Shown here: one piece after another, positions 1 to 8,136 of the stretch
Numbering within the stretch: the stretch's first letter is position 1
Layout of the letters: the number at the start of each line of letters is the position of its first letter
NCBI RefSeq assembly: GCF_041432775.1
Contig: NZ_JAPWAG010000002.1
Span: 1 to 64,000, forward strand
DNA: 64,000 nucleotides
Direction of reading: 5' to 3'
Origin: Pauljensenia sp902373545
Lineage (GTDB): Bacteria; Actinomycetota; Actinomycetes; Actinomycetales; Actinomycetaceae
Notes under the pieces: generated by a model
Databases searched by the model: none
What the model was told of the DNA's origin: nothing
What the model saw: the letters and a program-made list of their open reading frames with translations, nothing else
Translations under genes and position numbers: made by a program

Positions 1-1272
1 ACCACTACCGGCGCACCCCAAGACCCGGGCATGCTCACCGTCAAACTCCCCCGCTTCAAGCCTGCGCAGCCCGAGCCGGTCGCCGAGCCGGTGGCCGTAC
101 CGGTGGCCGAGCCGGTTCTGGCTGAACCCGAGCAACCCGAGTACGTCGACGTTCCGACCGTCAAGCTGCTTCGATTCAACCCCGAACAGCAGGCGGCACC
201 CGTGACTGAGTCCGCCTCTGCCCCGGATGCTCCCGAGCAGCCGGAGTATGTCGACGTTCCGACCATCAAGCTGCTTCGATTCAACCCCGAACAGGCCTCG
301 GTCGCGGCTCCCGCCGCCGAGCCCGAACCCGAGCCCGAGCCGGTCGCTGCCACCGAGCCCGAGCCCGAGCCGATCGCTGCCACCGAGCCCGAACCCGAGC
401 CGGTCGCTGCCACCAAGCCCGAACCCGAGCCGGTCACTGCCACCAAGCCCGAACCGGAGCCTGTCACTGCCACCGAGCCCGAACCCGAGCCGGTCACTGC
501 CACCAAGCCCGAGCCTGAGCCGGAGCTTCTCCCTGCCCCCGCGCCGGTGCCTATGCCTGAGCACGTTGCGGAGTCCGACCCCGTTCGCGACTTCGCTGCG
601 GTGCCCTCCCCCGTCGTGATCCCCGCCCCCGAGCCGGTCGTCATGCCTGAGCCGGAAGTTTCGGGTGCACCCGCTCAGGCTTCGTCTGAGGAAGACGCGG
701 GCGACGCCGGACTCACGACCGTGCAGATGCCCCACGCCGACCAGATGGACTCCTTCGACTGGGACGCCCTGGCCGCGCGCCAGCCGGAGCCGCACCTCCA
801 GGGCGGCACCCCCGAGCACATGGCCACCCCCGAGCAGATGCCCGCACCCGGCCAAGGGTTCACGCCCGCGCAGCAGCTTCCCCCGCCTGCGACATCCTTC
901 CCGCCCGCCGGGCAGCTTCCCCCGCCCGCGGAGAACCTGCCGCCCGTTCCTCTGCCTGCACCCCCGCAGGACGCTCCTGTGCAGGATGCCGCGCCGGCGA
1001 CTCCTCAGATTCCCCCGGCTCTGGAGGGGCAGGGAGGTTTCCAGGAGAGCTGGACGTCGCAGTTCTCGTGGAGCGAGGAGGTCCGCCAGGAGCCGGACGC
1101 GCGCAAGAAGCGCAAGCGGTGGCCCTGGTCCAGGCGGCGCAAGCAGCAGGACGTGGAGGACATCGCGTCAACGACGCCGCCGCAACACGAGGCAGGCTCC
1201 AGCACCAACATGCCGATCATCGCCGTCGACGCGCAGGACGACGACTGGCAGAACTGGAACTCCAGGAACTAA
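1..1272 (+). CDS. Pro/Glu-rich repeat protein, 3' portion
   Basis: The frame is already open at base 1 (TTGAPQDPG precedes the first ATG at 31), so the true start probably lies outside the window. The visible 420 or so residues are low complexity. A unit resembling TVKLLRFNPEQ occurs three times near residues 1-90, followed by about seven PEPEPV(A/T)AT(E/K) repeats, then a Pro/Gln-rich stretch. Near the C-terminus is a strongly basic patch (RKKRKRWPWSRRRKQQ), and the acidic tail ends in NWNSRN. No membrane segment, signal or catalytic motif is visible in this part. Such extended Pro/Glu arrays usually act as spacers or binding arms in envelope or cell-division proteins, but I do not recognise this family and assign no function. 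Confidence 0.75.
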   Translation, partial: TTTGAPQDPGMLTVKLPRFKPAQPEPVAEPVAVPVAEPVLAEPEQPEYVDVPTVKLLRFNPEQQAAPVTESASAPDAPEQPEYVDVPTIKLLRFNPEQASVAAPAAEPEPEPEPVAATEPEPEPIAATEPEPEPVAATKPEPEPVTATKPEPEPVTATEPEPEPVTATKPEPEPELLPAPAPVPMPEHVAESDPVRDFAAVPSPVVIPAPEPVVMPEPEVSGAPAQASSEEDAGDAGLTTVQMPHADQMDSFDWDALAARQPEPHLQGGTPEHMATPEQMPAPGQGFTPAQQLPPPATSFPPAGQLPPPAENLPPVPLPAPPQDAPVQDAAPATPQIPPALEGQGGFQESWTSQFSWSEEVRQEPDARKKRKRWPWSRRRKQQDVEDIASTTPPQHEAGSSTNMPIIAVDAQDDDWQNWNSRN

Positions 1273-1348
1273 ACCGACAGCCTGACGGGCGTTCGCACCA
1301 GCGAACGCCCGTCACTGCGTGAGACACCCGCACGCCGACACACCGGGT

Positions 1349-1486
1349 TATAGGACACTGCGTGTTGCTGGGAGCGTGACTTTTCGGCTTTGTCGCGCGG
1401 GAAAGACGGGTTATAGGGATTATAGGATACTGCGTGTTGCTGGTGGCGTGACTTTTTGGCTTTCTGGTGAGGGAAAGTCGGTATAG
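1349..1486. repeat. 71-nt tandem repeat, two copies
   Basis: The segment starting TTATAGGACACTGCGTG at 1349 is followed 71 nt later (1420) by a diverged copy, TTATAGGATACTGCGTG. Both continue through GTTGCTGG, GCGTGACTTTT, GGCTTT and GGGAAAG. Function unknown. Confidence 0.8.
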
Positions 1487-1611
1487 AAGGTGGTGGCATC
1501 TGCTCGCGTCTTCGTGTGGGCAGCGTCTGTACATTAACCCCGTGATTCTGCGCGCGGGCCCCGGACTGTGCGCGCGTGGGTCGGTGGGCCCTTTTACTGG
1601 TAGTGGTAACC

Positions 1612-2078
1612 CGTTCCTGCGCAGCTGGGCCCGATAGGTGGCAGTGTGGGCGGCCTGCCTGGACTACCACCTGTGGGGTTAACCTGCGCATGAAGGGGCC
1701 CAGGTATCCACCTGTCCGGCCGATCCTGCCACCCCCGTGGATGATGCCGCCATCCCTGTGGGCGATGGCGCCACCCCTGCGTCGATTGCCTCCGTAAATG
1801 GCCGCGGTTGAGCTTGTTGCCCTCGAATGTGGATAGGAAGCGAGCATGCGGATAGCTTATGAAGATGCGGATAGCTTCGTAACCTATCCGCAAGCGCCTA
1901 ACCTATCCGCGAAGGCGAAACCTATCCGCGAGCGGCAGGCCCAGTCAGCTGCCGCCACGCATACTCGTTCTTGCGCAGCTGGGCCCGATAGGTGGCAGTG
2001 TGGGCGGCCTGCCTGGGCTACCACCTGTGGGGTTAACCTGCGCATGAAGGGGCCCAAGCAGCCACCTGTCCGGCCGAT
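1612..2078. repeat. 113-bp direct repeats at 1612-1724 and 1966-2078
   Basis: Two near-identical 113-bp copies are offset by 354 bp. Both contain GCGCAGCTGGGCCCGATAGG, the GTGGGGTTAAC core with CTGCGCATGAAGG, and CCACCTGTCCGGCCGAT. The GGGGTTAAC core with a following TGCGCAT also occurs in the repeat block near 21.7 kb. Confidence 0.85.
1829..1929. repeat. Six-site 19-nt array in mirror arrangement
   Basis: The octamer G(C/T)GGATAG begins at 1829, 1848 and 1867, exactly 19 nt apart. Its complement CTATCCGC then begins at 1884, 1903 and 1922, again 19 nt apart. The two half-arrays face each other around 1879. This geometry looks like a multi-site protein-binding array (iteron or operator cluster). 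No flanking gene obviously explains it. Confidence 0.8.
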
Positions 2079-2261
2079 GGCGCCACCCCTGGAGCCAATG
2101 AGGCCACCCCTGAACTGAGCACATCCGTCCGCCGCTCCTGGAACTGACCACCGACCCACACGTGATGTCCTATAACACGACACACCCGCGAGGGCCTGAG
2201 CGCGACCGTGGGGCACACGCTCGCATTCTCGCCACCAGCAACCGTGCCCAGGATTGGCGTG

Positions 2262-3353
2262 TTAGAGCTGGGGAGACTCCTTCTGTGCCAGCTCCACGTA
2301 GTAGGCAATGTCGGCGCTGATCTCGTCAGCCACCGCGTTGCTCACGGCGCCCGACGAGTCTTCCCCGGCCTCGTCGATGTAACCGTAGCGTTCCGCCAGG
2401 AAGCGCTCCCGATAAAGGTGTTCGGCCGTGTCTCCAATTGTTCGCATGAGGGACGCGTTCAAATAGACGCCCACGACGACGCCCACGAGCGGCACGATCT
2501 GCGCGAGCTTCATACCTGCCAGTCGAACCCCGAGCGAGGCGAACAACGAATTGATAGTCGCCGTGATCACGTTGTTGCTGACGCCGTTCATCGGTCCGCG
2601 CTTCGTGATGCCACTCATGACCTTGTTGAGGGTGCGCATCGTCGTCTCTTTTTCCACGGTCGCTTCTTCCCCGGTGCTCGTGGGATCGATCGCCTGCGAC
2701 AGCACCATCGTGGCAAAGAGGTTCTCGGCGGGGTCCGTCGTGTCATAGCCGTAGTAGGCGGCCATATGGGAGACCAGTCGCGTCGCGCCTCCCAGGAACA
2801 TCGTGATGTCGAGGGCGATCGCCGAGGTTGTGAGCGCGATGCCCGGCGCGGATGCGATGCCCAAACCAAGGATGGCGGCCACCGCGCCGCCCGACGCGAT
2901 CACGCCGCTAACAGCGCCCTCCGCACCTGCAGCACACGCGTACAAACCTCGCAGGTGAGGCTTGACCGCTCGAACCTCTTCGAGGCTCAGAGTGCGGATA
3001 TCTTCGATGGTCTCGACGTTATAGCCTGCCTTGCGATAGGCCTTCAGGATTTGGCGTCGACCCACCGACGTCTCCGACGCGGACGTGGCCTTGTCGATCA
3101 GGGCCAGCGTCTTGCCCGACACCCACGACATGATGGCGCCGCAGCCGGGGACCTTGCGTGCGAACGCAACAAGTTTACGGACGGGCGTCAGGACGAACGA
3201 GCGGATGCGCCGAGAAATAACACGCGGATTCTTCGGGCTTATTTGCTCTTCTTTCCAGCCCTGAATCTCCTCCCATTCAGCCGCGTCCCCAGGGCTCATG
3301 CGCGCACGCGCCTCGTCGATGCAAGGCTCCTCGTTCTCAGTGTTGTCCGTCAT
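2262..3353 (-). CDS. EcsC family protein
   Basis: A 363-aa protein with the pattern of the EcsC family: a basic/acidic N-terminus, then a Gly/Ala-rich core with several hydrophobic helices (for example the segment starting SGVIASGGAVAAILGLGIAS), then YGYDTTDPAENLFATMVLSQAID and a C-terminal ELAQKES tail. The family takes its name from the Bacillus ecs locus; its biochemical role is unclear and many members are membrane-associated. A second member lies at 6978-7970, but the two are only distantly alike. It is divergent from the TPR gene at 3462. The downstream side is the repeat-rich gap. Confidence 0.75.
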   Translation of the reverse strand: MTDNTENEEPCIDEARARMSPGDAAEWEEIQGWKEEQISPKNPRVISRRIRSFVLTPVRKLVAFARKVPGCGAIMSWVSGKTLALIDKATSASETSVGRRQILKAYRKAGYNVETIEDIRTLSLEEVRAVKPHLRGLYACAAGAEGAVSGVIASGGAVAAILGLGIASAPGIALTTSAIALDITMFLGGATRLVSHMAAYYGYDTTDPAENLFATMVLSQAIDPTSTGEEATVEKETTMRTLNKVMSGITKRGPMNGVSNNVITATINSLFASLGVRLAGMKLAQIVPLVGVVVGVYLNASLMRTIGDTAEHLYRERFLAERYGYIDEAGEDSSGAVSNAVADEISADIAYYVELAQKESPQL

Positions 3354-3408
3354 ACTGCAACCCTACACAGCGGTGTCCTCCCGTGCCCCTCGGACATTTC
3401 CCTTCCCC

Positions 3409-3417
3409 TGTTATGCT
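3409..3417 (+). promoter_or_regulatory. Extended -10 promoter for the TPR gene
   Basis: TGT-TATGCT is an extended -10 (TGN plus hexamer 3412-3417), placing transcription start about 38 nt before the GTG at 3462. No good -35 is visible. Confidence 0.45.
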
Positions 3418-3461
3418 TGTGTTTCGGTAATCACTCATGACCTCACGTTGGAGGAACGACC

Positions 3462-4280
3462 GTGAACTCGCGCTCACAGCTCATCGCACAGGTCAACGCC
3501 CTGCACGAAGAGAACGAACACCAGAAGATCATCGCGCTCATCGAACGCGAAGCGCCGACCTCACTGGACTATGAGCTGACGGGGTTGCTGGCGCGCGCCT
3601 ACATTAACTACGCGCAGCCCTACATGGATTCGTTCCAAGAACTCATCGCGCACGCGGTCGAGCTGCTGCGCGGTATCGAAGCCGAAGGCATGGCTGACCC
3701 CGTGTGGTACTACCGCATCGGTACCGCCCTGTACTGGCAGGACAAGGAAGAGAGTGCGCTGACCTACCTGGAGCAGTGCCTCGCGATGGACCCGACCAAC
3801 GAGTACGCGCCTGAGATCATCGAGCAGTGCAACCGTGCGCTGGATCGCCGCCGGATCGTGCGCCCGGTGGAGCTGGCGCGCATCGTCGATTTCTTCGAAG
3901 CGAACGAATACAACTACGAGGTCAACGACAACCGCCTGCACACCGGCTTCACGCACGGCTTCTACATGTTCTCGGTCGTCAACGACGGCGCGGACCTGAG
4001 CATGTGGGGCGCCGTTCGCGAGGAGGTGTCGATGGAGCTGCGCCAGCGTCTGCTCCAGGCGTGCAACGACTGGAATACGTCCGCGACGTGGCCCAAGGTC
4101 TACGTTGCCTCCCTGGACGACGGCCGCCAACGCCTGTGCGCTGAGCAGTTCGTGACCGCTCGCCTGGGCCTGACGGACTCGCAGGTGTCCATGAACATCG
4201 ACCGTTTCATCACCAGCGCCGAGTCCTTCTTCAAGGATCAGATCGAGCGCATCCCCGCCCTGGGCGGCACGCAGGAGTAA
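3462..4280 (+). CDS. TPR protein with YbjN-like C-terminal domain
   Basis: A 272-aa soluble protein. Residues 1-130 are helical repeats of TPR type (for example YYRIGTALYWQDKEESALTYLEQCLAMDP). Residues 140-265 resemble the YbjN/type III chaperone-like fold: HTGFTHGFYMFSVVNDG, then LLQACNDWNTSATWPKVYV, then a LCAEQFVTARLGLTDSQV segment. YbjN-like domains occur in proteins of uncertain regulatory or chaperone role. GTG start chosen for the GGAGGAAC ribosome binding site 6-7 nt upstream. A strong hairpin terminator follows at 4332-4365. No enzyme motif is seen. Confidence 0.7.
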   Translation: MNSRSQLIAQVNALHEENEHQKIIALIEREAPTSLDYELTGLLARAYINYAQPYMDSFQELIAHAVELLRGIEAEGMADPVWYYRIGTALYWQDKEESALTYLEQCLAMDPTNEYAPEIIEQCNRALDRRRIVRPVELARIVDFFEANEYNYEVNDNRLHTGFTHGFYMFSVVNDGADLSMWGAVREEVSMELRQRLLQACNDWNTSATWPKVYVASLDDGRQRLCAEQFVTARLGLTDSQVSMNIDRFITSAESFFKDQIERIPALGGTQE

Positions 4281-4295
4281 GCACCCCCACCCGTC

Positions 4296-4345
4296 CGCGC
4301 CGCCGCTTCGGTGAGCCGCGAGTGCACACTGACCCGGGCCTCGTC
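4296..4345 (+). repeat. 50-bp direct repeat, left copy
   Basis: Matches 5267-5316 with two to three differences (core CGCCGCTTCGGTGAGCCGCG then CACACTGACCC). The two copies bracket the toxin-antitoxin genes, 971 bp apart. Confidence 0.85.
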
Positions 4346-4365
4346 CCCGTCGACGAGGCCCGGGT
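4332..4365. terminator. 14-bp perfect hairpin terminator
   Basis: ACCCGGGCCTCGTC and GACGAGGCCCGGGT pair perfectly around a 6-nt loop, 50 nt after the TPR gene stop. There is only a weak T stretch, so it may work as a roadblock-type terminator. Confidence 0.7.
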
Positions 4366-4404
4366 TCGTTATGCGCTTAGCTGTCGCCACTCGCCCCGAT
4401 CCGG

Positions 4405-4417
4405 CATACAATGTATG
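4405..4417 (+). promoter_or_regulatory. Promoter -10 inside a palindromic operator (toxin-antitoxin)
   Basis: CATACA-A-TGTATG is a perfect 6-bp palindrome with 1-nt spacer. TACAAT (4407-4412), a good -10, lies inside it. A ribbon-helix-helix antitoxin binding here would block its own promoter. ATG follows at 4440 with GGAAAGGAG ahead of it. Confidence 0.6.
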
Positions 4418-4439
4418 TACGAGTGGAAAGGAGTACAGC

Positions 4440-4739
4440 ATGTCTGCGCACGCAACTGCCACAAAGTCATCTCGTATCAACCTGCGTTTGACACCTGCGC
4501 AGGAGGAGAAGCTGCGCTACGTCGCGAGCACTACGCAGACGTCGCTGAGCGATTTTGTCCTCGCGTCCGCGCTGGAACGCGCGGATCAGGCGCTGGCGGA
4601 CCGCACGGAGTTCGTCGCAACAGACGAGGATTTCGAGCGTCTGTTGGAGGCCCTGGACGCGCCGCTTCCGACGACAAAAATCCAAGCGCTCGCCGCCCGC
4701 CCCTCCCCCGTCGGATCGACGCTGACATGGACGGACTAG
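4440..4739 (+). CDS. DUF1778 (TacA-type) antitoxin
   Basis: A 99-aa protein with a ribbon-helix-helix N-terminus: SSRINLRLTPAQEEKLRYVA then TTQTSLSDFVLASALERADQ. The C-terminal tail (EDFERLLEALDAP, residues about 60-75) is the kind that wraps and neutralises a GNAT toxin. Start taken at 4440 because GGAAAGGAG sits 6-7 nt upstream; longer readings run into the terminator. It overlaps the toxin gene by 13 nt. Antitoxins of this family repress their own operon, and a palindrome covers the -10. The flanking direct repeats suggest the pair arrived or was duplicated as one unit. Confidence 0.88.
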   Translation: MSAHATATKSSRINLRLTPAQEEKLRYVASTTQTSLSDFVLASALERADQALADRTEFVATDEDFERLLEALDAPLPTTKIQALAARPSPVGSTLTWTD

Positions 4740-5254
4740 AAATCCCGGTGCTCGACGCTCCCCGCCGGTTGGCGCGCCATGACAAGCGCAGTGATTTCAC
4801 GTGCGGAAACGACGAACTGGACACCTGGTTTCACCGCTATGCGTGGCAAAACCAGCGGGCCAACAACGCGGTGACCTACGTGTGCCAGCAGAGCGGGCGT
4901 ATCGCCGGCTACTACGCGCTAGCGGCAGCAACGATTCGGCGCGAGTGGTCGCCGGATGACTTTGCTGCCCACCGACCCCGGTCAATCCCATGCATGCTCC
5001 TGGCCAGGCTCGCGGTTGACCGCCGAGTGCAGGGGCAGGGTGTGGGCGCGACGCTCCTGCTCGACGCGCTTCGCCGGACTTTCGCGGCATCGGACCAGTT
5101 CGGAATCGCCGCGCTGCTCATCCACTGCAAGGACGAGCACGCACGCGACTTCTACACGCATCACGTTGACGCACTGGTCTCTCCCATCGCCCCGCTGCAG
5201 CTCATCGTGCCGACGCAAACGATTGCACTCGCGTTGGGTACCGCGCACGAGTAG
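4727..5254 (+). CDS. GNAT-family acetyltransferase toxin (TacT-type)
   Basis: A 175-aa GNAT protein. N-terminal LDAPRRLARHDKRSDFTCGN and ELDTWFHRYAWQNQRAN are typical of TacT/AtaT toxins, which acetylate the amino group of aminoacyl-tRNA and stop translation. The acetyl-CoA loop is RRVQGQGVGATLLLDAL (about residues 101-117, Q-x-x-G-x-G/A). ARDFYTHH near residue 140 carries the tyrosine typical of the family's active site. ATG at 4727 overlaps the antitoxin end, giving translational coupling. The second 50-bp direct repeat begins 12 nt after the stop. Confidence 0.88.
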   Translation: MDGLEIPVLDAPRRLARHDKRSDFTCGNDELDTWFHRYAWQNQRANNAVTYVCQQSGRIAGYYALAAATIRREWSPDDFAAHRPRSIPCMLLARLAVDRRVQGQGVGATLLLDALRRTFAASDQFGIAALLIHCKDEHARDFYTHHVDALVSPIAPLQLIVPTQTIALALGTAHE

Positions 5255-5266
5255 CTGCCTCCGTCA

Positions 5267-5316
5267 CGCGCCGCCGCTTCGGTGAGCCGCGAGGGCACAC
5301 TGACCCCGGCCTCGTC
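5267..5316 (+). repeat. 50-bp direct repeat, right copy
   Basis: Right-hand partner of 4296-4345. Its last 8 bases (GCCTCGTC) form the left arm of the following hairpin. Confidence 0.85.
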
Positions 5317-5330
5317 GATTGGGACGAGGC
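5309..5330. terminator. Bidirectional hairpin between convergent genes
   Basis: GCCTCGTC and GACGAGGC pair around a GATTGG loop. It lies between the toxin (plus) and amylase (minus) stops. Confidence 0.55.
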
Positions 5331-5340
5331 GGGAGCCGCG

Positions 5341-6834
5341 TCAGGCGTTCACGCGCGGCACGTAGACGCTCAGACCACCGTCACTGACGACGCCCGTGAG
5401 CGTGCCGTCGTCGGCGACGCGCACGTCGGGGTGGCCTCCGATCATGCACTCCCAGTCTTCGCCCGCGTGATGGCGCCCCACGTAGAGGGTCTTCTCGGCG
5501 GCGTGGCGGTCGGACAGGATGACGGCACACCCCGTGCCGGGCACGTCCGCCCTGCCTTCGCGGGCGAAACCGACGACGTCCGGGTCGTCGAAGGCGTTGT
5601 GCTGCGGGCCGATCGCGGCACGGAAGCGCACGCCCATGAGGATGGGGAGCTCACGCACGGCGGGCAGGTCGCCAGTCTCGGGGGTCCCCAGGAGGTCGCC
5701 CCAGAAGACGCAGGGCACCCCGGCCTCGTTGAGGAGGATGAGCGCGTAGGCGGCAGCCTTGAACCAGGAGGCGACCGTGGAGGCCAGCGACTGTCCAGGC
5801 TGGGTGTCGTGGTTTTCGACGAAGGTGACGGACAGCTCCGGGATCGATGCCGTCAGCGTGCCCTCCCACAGGCGCGACAAGTCGACGTTGCCGTCAGAGA
5901 CCGAGGCCTGGTGGAGGTGGAAGTGCAGGGGCACGTCGAAGAGCATCGCGTTGGGGACTTCGCGCAGGTACTGCTCAAGCTCGCGCACGTCTCCGCTCCA
6001 GTACTCGCCGACGGCGGGGAGCAGACGGCCGGTGGAGGTGCGCAGGTCTTCGAGCCAGCGCGCGTAGAAGTCCGAACCCACGTGCTTGACGGCGTCTAGG
6101 CGCAGCGCATCCACGCCGGTCGTCTCCACGTACCAGCGGCCCCACCGGTCCAGTTCCTCGCTAACCCGCGGGTCAGTGACGTGCACGTCGCAGCCCATGA
6201 GGTAGTCGAAGTTGCCGAACTCTGTGTTGACGGACTCGTTCCAGTGCTTGCCCTCGAAAAGCCACAGTCCCTCGCGCCCCGTCGCCGCGTCCCAGTCAAT
6301 GCCGTGGAAGCACGTCCAGTCCCACGTGAAGTCCGAGTAGGCGCCGGCGCGTCCCGGGAACGTGAAGCGGGTCCACACCTCGATCGTCTCGGGCTCTCCA
6401 ATGGCCTCATGACGGTTATGGGGGTTGATCGGGGTAGCTCGCACGGTCTCGGAGGCGTCCGCGCCCATGCGGTGGTTGAGGACGATGTCGGCGCACACGG
6501 CGATCCCCGCCTCGTGCAGGGCGTCGATGGCGGCCAGGTATTCGTCTTTCGTCCCGTACTTCGTGGGCACGGACCCCTTCTGGTCGAATTCGCCCAGGTC
6601 GTACAGGTCGTAGACGCCGTAGCCGACGTCCTTGACGCCGCCATGGCCCTTGTAGGCGGGGGGCAACCAGATGATGGTGACGCCCAGGTCGGCGATCGCT
6701 TGCGCGTGCTCGGCGAGGTAGCGCCAGTGGCTCGCATCCGCGGCCATATCCCAGGCGAAGGCCTGGAGGATCAGGGGCCCAGCCTCTTGCGTCGAGGAGA
6801 GCAGGGCCGGTGTCTTCGTGTCACTCACCCGCAT
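5341..6834 (-). CDS. amyA: Cytoplasmic alpha-amylase (GH13)
   Basis: A 497-aa glycoside hydrolase family 13 enzyme that hydrolyses internal alpha-1,4 bonds of glucans. All conserved regions are seen: DIVLNH (116-121), the nucleophile in DALRLDAVKH (D247), the acid/base in AVGEYW (E277) and FVENHDTQ (D343). There is no signal peptide, so it should act inside the cell on glycogen or imported maltodextrins, like E. coli AmyA and related liquefying-type amylases (subfamily GH13_5). Length agrees with that group. The start is uncertain: ATG at 6834 has no clear ribosome binding site, and a GTG two codons later is possible. It converges with the toxin-antitoxin genes. Confidence 0.9.
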   Translation of the reverse strand: MRVSDTKTPALLSSTQEAGPLILQAFAWDMAADASHWRYLAEHAQAIADLGVTIIWLPPAYKGHGGVKDVGYGVYDLYDLGEFDQKGSVPTKYGTKDEYLAAIDALHEAGIAVCADIVLNHRMGADASETVRATPINPHNRHEAIGEPETIEVWTRFTFPGRAGAYSDFTWDWTCFHGIDWDAATGREGLWLFEGKHWNESVNTEFGNFDYLMGCDVHVTDPRVSEELDRWGRWYVETTGVDALRLDAVKHVGSDFYARWLEDLRTSTGRLLPAVGEYWSGDVRELEQYLREVPNAMLFDVPLHFHLHQASVSDGNVDLSRLWEGTLTASIPELSVTFVENHDTQPGQSLASTVASWFKAAAYALILLNEAGVPCVFWGDLLGTPETGDLPAVRELPILMGVRFRAAIGPQHNAFDDPDVVGFAREGRADVPGTGCAVILSDRHAAEKTLYVGRHHAGEDWECMIGGHPDVRVADDGTLTGVVSDGGLSVYVPRVNA

Positions 6835-6977
6835 ATGGTGGCAGGTTTGCCCTCGGGTGGGCGGGCGGGGAGGTGAAACAGTGGCGCGTTAAACACGGTG
6901 GCACGAGGCCGGGGCCCGGTTTGGTGCGCACCGCGCGGGTGCGGCCGGGACCCGACCACGGCCTCGTCAATGAGCGA

Positions 6978-7970
6978 TCACTTGCGTCGGTTGAGGCGTC
7001 CCTTGACGCCGCCGGCGACGGCACTGGCTCCGTCGGCGATACCCGAGGCCGCGCTTTTAGCGCCGAGCATCACGACCTTCGCCTTGCCTTTCATGGTTTC
7101 CTGAACGTCCTCCGTCACAACCTGTTTGCTCTGTGCCGAGCCTGCGACGGTGAGGTGCTGCGCCCAGGCCTCGGCATCGAAGCCGGCAGGGGGAATCTGG
7201 CGCAGGTGACCCTTGAGGCGAGACGACTGCGTCTGCAACGCCGTGAAGGTCAGGCCACTCGACACAAATCCGCCGATGATGGGGAGCACCTTTGAGACAC
7301 CTTTGGAGAAAGTGTTCTTCGTGATGTTGATACCAATGACGCGCAGCGAGTACTTGACGACCGGGTACCACGTGATACTCATGAGAGCCCGCTTGGTCAC
7401 GTGCTTCTGGTAGGCAGTCTTGGCGGCGATTCGCGCGAAAGCCGTCAGCGACTGCGCGGCGCCGCCAACACCCAGCATGACGCCGAAAAATACCGCGAGC
7501 ACGCCGATTGTCTCGTCCTCCCCCGCGTCGACCTCCGCGAGGAGGTCGCGCCAGCCGTACAGGTAGGCGAGTTTTTGCATGATCCGCAGCGCGTGCACGT
7601 AGTACTGAGTCAGGTCCGCCGGGATCGTGCCGAGCATCGCGAAGCCGCCGGGGATGCCCGCCGCGAAGGACAAGGCTGCGGACTTGTTTGTCTCGTAGGA
7701 GATAGCTTCGTCCGCGAGGAAATCGAGGACTCCCAGAGGGACGCCCGCCGCCGCGGGGCTCGATGCGAGGGCGCGATCGATCACGTCGTGAGTTGCCTTG
7801 ACTTTGTCGAGCGCCTCGCGCAGGTACCTGTCACGGTCGATGCGCACTCCCGGAATCCGAACAGCCTTCGTGAGGAATTCGATCGCTTGCTGCTCCGCCT
7901 CGGAGGCCTGTTCGTTCGTGTATCCGCGCAGCTCGGCGTCCACAGCGACGTCGTTCATCTTGTCGGGCAT
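6978..7970 (-). CDS. EcsC family protein
   Basis: A 330-aa protein beginning MPDKMNDVAVDAELRGYTNE. The start is set at 7970 because GGAGGACCAT precedes that ATG; the upstream extension is unsupported. Features shared with the EcsC family are LDFLADEAISYETNKSAALS, a Gly/Ala-rich hydrophobic segment (SFAAGIPGGFAMLGTIPADLT), and a lysine-rich tail ending RLNRRK. It is a distant paralog of the 2262-3353 gene. Function of the family is not settled; membrane association is likely. It is divergent from the EamA gene at 8137. Confidence 0.72.
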   Translation of the reverse strand: MPDKMNDVAVDAELRGYTNEQASEAEQQAIEFLTKAVRIPGVRIDRDRYLREALDKVKATHDVIDRALASSPAAAGVPLGVLDFLADEAISYETNKSAALSFAAGIPGGFAMLGTIPADLTQYYVHALRIMQKLAYLYGWRDLLAEVDAGEDETIGVLAVFFGVMLGVGGAAQSLTAFARIAAKTAYQKHVTKRALMSITWYPVVKYSLRVIGINITKNTFSKGVSKVLPIIGGFVSSGLTFTALQTQSSRLKGHLRQIPPAGFDAEAWAQHLTVAGSAQSKQVVTEDVQETMKGKAKVVMLGAKSAASGIADGASAVAGGVKGRLNRRK

Positions 7971-8136
7971 TATGGTCCTCCACGTCTCAGCACGCGCTGA
8001 CTGCTCATGTCTTGGTGCAATCACTCTAGCGTGAATGGGCCACTTCCTCCGTGCACGCCTGACGAGGCCGGGGCTGATTTCCGCCGTGACGCGCGCCCGG
8101 CCCCGGCCTCGGCGAACGAGGCTCTACAGTTGGTGT

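Larger units (their letters stand above)
1273..2261. other. Repeat-rich non-coding stretch
   Basis: No convincing gene lies here. The short ORFs on both strands run through the repeats and do not look like proteins. It holds a 71-nt tandem duplication, a pair of 113-bp direct repeats, and a symmetric array of six 19-nt-spaced GCGGATAG sites, each listed separately. An 11-mer GTTATAGGACA at 1347-1357 recurs inverted near 2169-2179, so the block is roughly bracketed by it. Confidence 0.6.

Noticed and set aside
1846..2118. Small ORF across the 19-nt array and the second 113-bp repeat
   Set aside because: It translates repeats, has no ribosome binding site, and its product looks random (Pro/Arg/Cys-rich).
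2208..3440. Long plus-strand ORF over the EcsC gene
   Set aside because: It is a shadow of the minus-strand gene. Its residues are Arg/His/Asp-rich without any domain pattern. The same applies to the long plus-strand ORFs over mfd, ychF and the two fibrinogen-like genes.
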